Positions 1 to 6,000 of a stretch of 9,256 bases of DNA are shown here, one piece after another. Below the pieces are notes generated by a model. The model saw nothing but the letters and a program-made list of their open reading frames with translations, was not told the DNA's origin and searched no databases. The DNA is from JABWCK01 sp043822385 (GTDB lineage: Archaea > Micrarchaeota > Micrarchaeia > Norongarragalinales > Norongarragalinaceae): assembly GCA_043822385.1 (NCBI GenBank), contig JBDRBT010000009.1:1-9256 (forward strand). Reading direction: 5' to 3'. How positions within the stretch are numbered: position 1 is the first letter of the stretch; each line of letters starts with the position of its first letter. Made by a program: the position numbers and the translations under genes.

Positions 1-7
1 TAAACTG

Positions 8-39
8 TTTTTATATTCCTTCTTCCTTATTTTCTTAGC
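8..39 (+). promoter_or_regulatory. Archaeal-type TATA box and leaderless start for the giant gene
   Basis: TTTTTATATT at 8-17 resembles the archaeal TATA box, and its core TTTATAT (10-16) is centred about 26-27 nt before the A of the ATG at 40. In archaea transcription starts about 25 nt after the TATA centre, which would put the start at or next to the ATG, giving a leaderless mRNA. In agreement, the 22 bases before the ATG are almost all pyrimidine and carry no Shine-Dalgarno match. An A-rich stretch (TAAAC, 1-5) could serve as the TFB recognition element but is too short to judge. The T-runs could also terminate an upstream transcript. Confidence 0.5.
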
Positions 40-3000
40 ATGGGGATAGTGAATTTCTTCGTCGAGAAGTGGGACTCATTTTTGTCGTGGAGCGAGCAAC
101 GCAACCTGCCGTTTCACAAAATCGCTGATGCGTTAGACGAGCGAGGCATTCCTTCGTTACTAGTTTTCTTTATTTTAATTACTGGCTTGCTTGCTGGAGC
201 CTTCTTTTTGCTTCAATCTCCAACGCAAGAACTAGCTTCCTTGTCTTTAACCGTAAAGAATTTAGAGGGAGAACCTATTTCTGGAGCTAGCGTTATAGTA
301 TTCAATTCAAACGAGCTAGAAAAAACGCTGATTACGGATTCTAGTGGCAAGGTTTCTTTTTCTGGCTTGCCTACTGGCTCGTTTAAAATAAGAGTTACTG
401 GCACAACGGATGTTTTTAACGAAAAACAAGTTTACTTAACTTCGGGAACTAACACGGTTTCCTTTAGTCCAATTGCTTTAGAAAAACAAACTGTTTCACT
501 AATTGTTTTAATTGATGGTGGTTTGGAAGGTGATATTTCTCTTTCTGATTCCAGCGGTACTAACCTTGGTTTTTGGAGTGGCACTCAAGCTAGTTTTCAA
601 GTAACTCCCTTCTCTTCTTTCACGTTAAGCGTGGAAAAAGAAGGTTACTCGACTGTAGACAAGATAGTTAGCGTGCAAGCAGTTGGTGTTACTGAGAGAG
701 TTTCCTTGCTTGCAAAAGGTTCGGGTGAAACTCAAGCTTCATTATTCATTAAAGTAATTTCAAGCGAGGAAGCAGTAGAAAACGCGCAAGTAATTGTTTC
801 GGATAGTGTTTCAAACAAAGTTTTTTTTGACGGGGTTACTGGCGTTGACGGGGGCACGAGTGAAATAAAAGTTGATTCTGGTTCTTTATTGAAGATTAGT
901 GTTGTTGCTGATGGTTTTGAAGAAAAAGTTATTGAACACCAAGTTATTGAAGCGGAAAACAACGTTGAAGTTGAATTGAGTGCTAATGGCTCGCCTGGTA
1001 ATTTAATTATTAGTGTTTCAGAAGAGTCTGGCGTTCCATTGCAATCGCCGATTGTTTCTTTGTTTGATTCTAGTTATAGTTTGGTTTCTGAAGAAACTCC
1101 TTTCGATGGAACTGCAGAATTTCAAGTAACTCGCGGAAAAACGTATTGGGTTAGTGTATTCAAGAACGGGTTTATTCCTGCTAGTGAAAGCGTTACTACT
1201 GGCTCGCGTAGTATTTCTTTGACTAGAATAACTGAAAACAATGTCGGTAGCCTTGAAATAAGCGTGATTGATATTAATGACGAGCCTGTTGACGGTGCTA
1301 GCGTTTACTTGTATTCGCCGGAAGGAAAACCGTTGGGTTATCCTTCGAGGAGAACGAGTGTTGACGGCAAGCAAACTTATTTTGGTTTAGAGTTAAGAGA
1401 ATTTTTAGTTAAAGCGTCTTTCAACGGCAGGGTTACTCAAGAATTAATTGACTTGAGTGAAGGGGATGAAAGCATTGTTTTAGTGTTAGAACCAATGCAA
1501 GGTAGAGTAAAGTTTGTTGTAAATGATTTTTTTGAAGAAAAAGCTTTGCAAGGCGCTGTAGTCAAAGTGGTTTCTCGCGGGGAAACGTCTTCTTGCGAGA
1601 CTGATTCCAAAGGAGTTTGTTTTGTTAGTGTTTTAGAGTCAAGTGACGCTTCAGCAACTGTTTCATTGAGTGGTTTCGAGACTATAACTACGGATGTTTT
1701 CGAGGTATTGCCTTCTGCAGTAGTAACTCAGGAAGTTAGTTTAGTAAGCAACTTGGTTGAAACTAGCTCGAAATTGTTGTTTCAAGGAGTTTTTGATTTG
1801 CGTGGAAAGAGAGTGAAGACTCTAGACCCCTTTACTGAGTACACGGTTAAGTACGTTTTGCCTGACCCTAAGATTTCGTTTAGTAAAGCGCGTGCTTTCG
1901 TTTCTTTAAGCGGTGAAGCAGTTGTAACTAGTTACGACGGTAATGGAGCTAGAGTAACTGTGGGGAGCGATATTCCTTCTAGTAGTGAAACGATTAGTTC
2001 CGGCGAAACAATAATTACTTTAAACAATGGAGTTATTCCAAGCGAAGTTAGGGTAACAAAGGGTTCCGTGGTTTCTTGGGTTGTCTTGGATAATTTAGTA
2101 CACAAGATTGTTGCTGCTGACAATTCTTTTGTTTCAACTGACTTGATTAAAGACAATCGTTTTTCTAGAGTGTTTGATTCAATTGGTTCTTTTTCTTACT
2201 TTGATTCTCCAAGTGGTTTTTCCGGCACTGTAGTTGTTGAAGAACCAACGCAAACTACTACAACGCAGGAAGACGAGTTAAAGTGGGTTGATTTCGAGTT
2301 TAATTCGTTTAGTGGCAGCAAGCAATTATCCTTTAGAATTAAGACTACTGCCTCGAACGGAAAAATTGATTTAAGCCACGCTAGCGTTTTCCAAACTAAT
2401 CGCGGAGTAATTCGTTCTCCTGAAGACGAGTCTCAAGATTACAGTGATTTTAATGTTGCTTTAACGAAGAGTGCTTCACTTGAAATTAGTTTCGAGGGAG
2501 AATGCAGCGGGAGCGTGTGCGTTCAGTATTACTTTGAGGGTGAAACTAAAACCAAAAATAATTTCGAGGCGTTTTACCCGAATGAATTCAAACTGAATTT
2601 CAAAGTTTTTTCCAAGGATGATTCTGTTGTTGAACTAGTTCCTCAAGATGATTCACTGCAAGTGTTAAACGGCTTTTCTGAAACAGGTGAACTACAACAA
2701 TTAGAGAACGGCTTGAAGCTTTCATTAAAGAAGGGTGAAGCAAGCGGCTTCTTTTCCTTGAAGCCAGTTAAGTTAAGCAAGGATTCTAGTCTTTCATTTA
2801 GTGTTTCTAATGCTGGTTCCTCCATAACAAAGCAACTGCATGTTTCAATCGTCAGCTCGAAAGGAGTTTCCTTGAAACCCAGACTTACGCCTAGTGCAGT
2901 GAAGGCGTTGGAAGATACGGAAGTGAAACTAGATTTGTTTGATTCACTAGGGTTTAAAGTAAGCGGGGCTGAAGTTTTCTTTGGTAGTGATTATGACTCT

Positions 3001-6000
3001 ATTGGAAAAAGAGAGCAAGCTATTGAAGAAAGCGAGGGTGTTTACAAGATTTCTTTGAATCCATCAAAAATTTCCAGCGTAGAGTATTTTGTTAGGAAGG
3101 AAGGCTTGCCTGCTTATTCAGGCTCGCTTAACGTTAATCCTCCGTTCGAGTTCTTTACTGTAGATTCAAAATCAATTCAATTAAGCGTTAATTCAAAAGA
3201 CTTTGAGGAAGCAGTTATTTCTTTGTCAAACAAGTTAAAACAAGACTTGCGTTTGTCTCTTGAACTGCGGTTGGATAACGCTAAAATTACTGACGTTTTT
3301 CTTTACGATTATTCTCTCAAGTTGAAGGCTGGCGAGTCTAACGTGAAAACTAGTTTGCTTGCAGCTATTGCTGACGATGTTTTGGAAGTAGCTGAGAAAG
3401 AAAATGTTTTAACTGAAAAATTGAATGGTGAATTAACTATTACTGCTCGCATTGGCTCGATTTATTCTACTGAAATTATTCCCGTAATTATTTCTTCTTC
3501 TTTTGAACAAGAAAACTTGAATTCGTTGTGGAGTATTGATGAATCAAAACTTGATTTTTCTTTATTGAATCCTTCTCAAAGCGAGTTGGATTCTGAAATA
3601 ATTATTACTAACGAAGCGCCTTACTCGTTGTTGATTAACCAGGAAGTCAAAGGCAGGGCTTCAAGCGTTTTCCCGTTGTCTCTAGTAATTCCTTCTGGGG
3701 AAGAGGGAGTAATGAGTGTTTATTCTGATATTCCGTCTAGTTACGATGGCGCTGATTGTTTTGCTGAAGTTCAAGACTTTAATGACGAGGTTCGTTTGAT
3801 TGCGTCTTTCCAGGGAGTAAAGTCTGAAAAGAAAGTAAGCGTGAAAACAAGTGTGAGTCAAGAAGCAGATTGCTTTATTCAAGACTCGGCTGTAGTAACC
3901 CTCCCAGTTGACTTGAAGCTAGTATTACCGCCTTCTTTCGAGTTCAAGCAGAATGGTGACGGTTCGAGCGCGTTTCGCGTTTCAAACGAAGTTTTCTTAG
4001 TGAAGATTGGTGCTTTAGCTAAGGAAGGCGAGTTAGGTATTCCTTTGAATACTGAATTCGAGTTAGAACAATCACGCGTTTCTAATAGCGCGAGTGGTTG
4101 GAGTGTGTCTTTACCAGTTCAAGCTAAAATTAATATTCCTCGCAACGCGATTGTAACTGGTTCTAGTGTGCGTTTAGATAATTACGAAATGGTTTTACCT
4201 GGCGGTACTCCCTTCAGTGAGGAGGACGGCGCTAGCGTTGCTTTAGTGCAAGCTAACTCGCGGGTTTTATTCAAGCCCTTGTCTTCAAGTGGAGTTATTT
4301 CTACTGTAGTGCCTTCAATTATTCCACGCGGCTTTTTGATTGCGTCTATTCCTGTTGATTCCCGCTTGCTTGTTCCGTTTGGTGATTCGATCCGTACGCA
4401 GTCTGATTCTAATTACCCTGGTTTTCAAATTATTACTCGCGGCAGCGTTTCTTTAGGTTTCTCGCAGCCAGCTGTTTTTGATTCCGGCTCGTTTACAGTG
4501 ATTACTCCGTCTAACGCGAAGTTGTTGCTGCCGCCTGGAAGCGTTTCTTCGAGCGCTAATGGTTTTATAGTGCGTTTTCCTGTTCAAGCCCTGCTCGTGC
4601 TTCCTCCAAACACGCCTGAAGCGTTTTTAGAAAAGAGTGTTTACAATATTCGCGTTAGCAGCACTACAACGATTCAAACTAGTTTCCAGCCTGTATTCAA
4701 GGACTTGGAAGGCAGGAAGGTAATTGAAGTGCCTGCTTTAACTCCAATTACGTTCACTCGCGGAGTTAGCGTTACTCAAACTAGTTTAGAGGATGAAGCA
4801 GGGTTTTCTAAATGCAGGCAAAGGTTTTCTAGCAACGAGGACTTGTTGTTGAAACTGCCTTCTTACGAAATTAAAGGCAGCGAGATAGTGTTGGAAAAGT
4901 GCGTTCACGTTAAAGTACTTAATGCTGAAGGAAAGGAATTGTACGTTTCTCCTGTAGCAAAGAAAATTACTGCAAGCAACTATTTTGAGGATAGTGAAGG
5001 AATTCACGTGACTGCTGATTCTGACTTGTTGTTTACTACTTGCGAGAAGGACTCTAAAGGAAAATTGATTCCTCGCGATAGTCCAGACCGCATGGCTACG
5101 GTTATTGTTGATTCAACCGCAACATTGTTGTTGCCGCCTGGCACTAAGTTTAACGGCAACAAAGTTAGCTTGCCTGGCTTGAAGCGCGTTTCACTAATTC
5201 CGGAGAGTGGCGCTAGTTTTGATTTAGGCGTGACTGACAAGATTGATTTCACGCCAAAGAGCGACAGCGTGTTTTCACCTAACGAGTTGTTAGTTGAATT
5301 AAGTGCTGGTTCCAAGCTTTCGTTTATTCCTTACTGCGAGAATCCTTCAGGCGGAATAGTTGACGTTAGAATGAATACTCGCGCTCTAGGAATCAAGGAA
5401 CCAAAACTACCGTTTACTTTAACTAACGGGAAATTAATTGATGAAAAAACTATTTGCTTGCAGAATAAGGGTAAAACGGTTTTAGACTTGTTGCAGCCGG
5501 TTGTTAGTGATGAAATAACTAACGTAATTCCAAGCGATGTTAATAGCTTGCATTTTACTGACTTAGCTAGATACGGTGGAAGTCAAATTGGCCCTATTTC
5601 TCAAGACCCTGGTATTGAGGGTTGCCACGAGTATGTTGTTACTGCTTCTGTTCCTAGCGTTTTGTTAGAAAAAAGGGGTTTAAGCAAAACTGATTGCATT
5701 AATTTAGTTGATAAAACGGTTTTCAAGGGCGTTGTTACTTTCACTGGAGTTGATTCACGCGGTTTCGAAAGCACGGTGCAATTGCCTGTTGAAGTAACTA
5801 TTGACCCTAACCACCCGGATTGCGTTGTTTCCACTCCTGCTGACGCAGTAAAACAAGTAGCTACAATTGAATTATCGCATTCTTTCGATCAATTAGACTT
5901 AGTGAACGCAGTTCATAACCCAACTCCAACTCAAACAACTTCAACTCAGTTAACAACGTCAACCCCAATTGCTGCTTCCTCTTTGAGTACTCAGTCTACT

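Noticed and set aside
1..39. End of an upstream gene (TAA at 1-3)
   Set aside because: A stop triplet at the window edge is not evidence without the preceding sequence.
1018..1374. Open frame of 118 codons on the minus strand within the giant gene
   Set aside because: It lies wholly inside a well-supported domain-coding region, has a composition typical of a reverse-complement shadow (rich in Arg, Asn, Thr), and has no homology-like motifs. The same holds for the other minus-strand frames.
1993..2244. Functional type 1 copper site for electron transfer
   Set aside because: Only one of the four usual ligands (His688) is present; the Cys, second His and Met places hold other residues.
5131..5145. 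LPPGT motif as a sortase (LPxTG) cell-wall sorting signal
   Set aside because: The order is LPPGT rather than LPxTG, it is internal with more than 1100 residues after it, and no hydrophobic helix plus basic tail follows. It belongs to a repeated strand motif.
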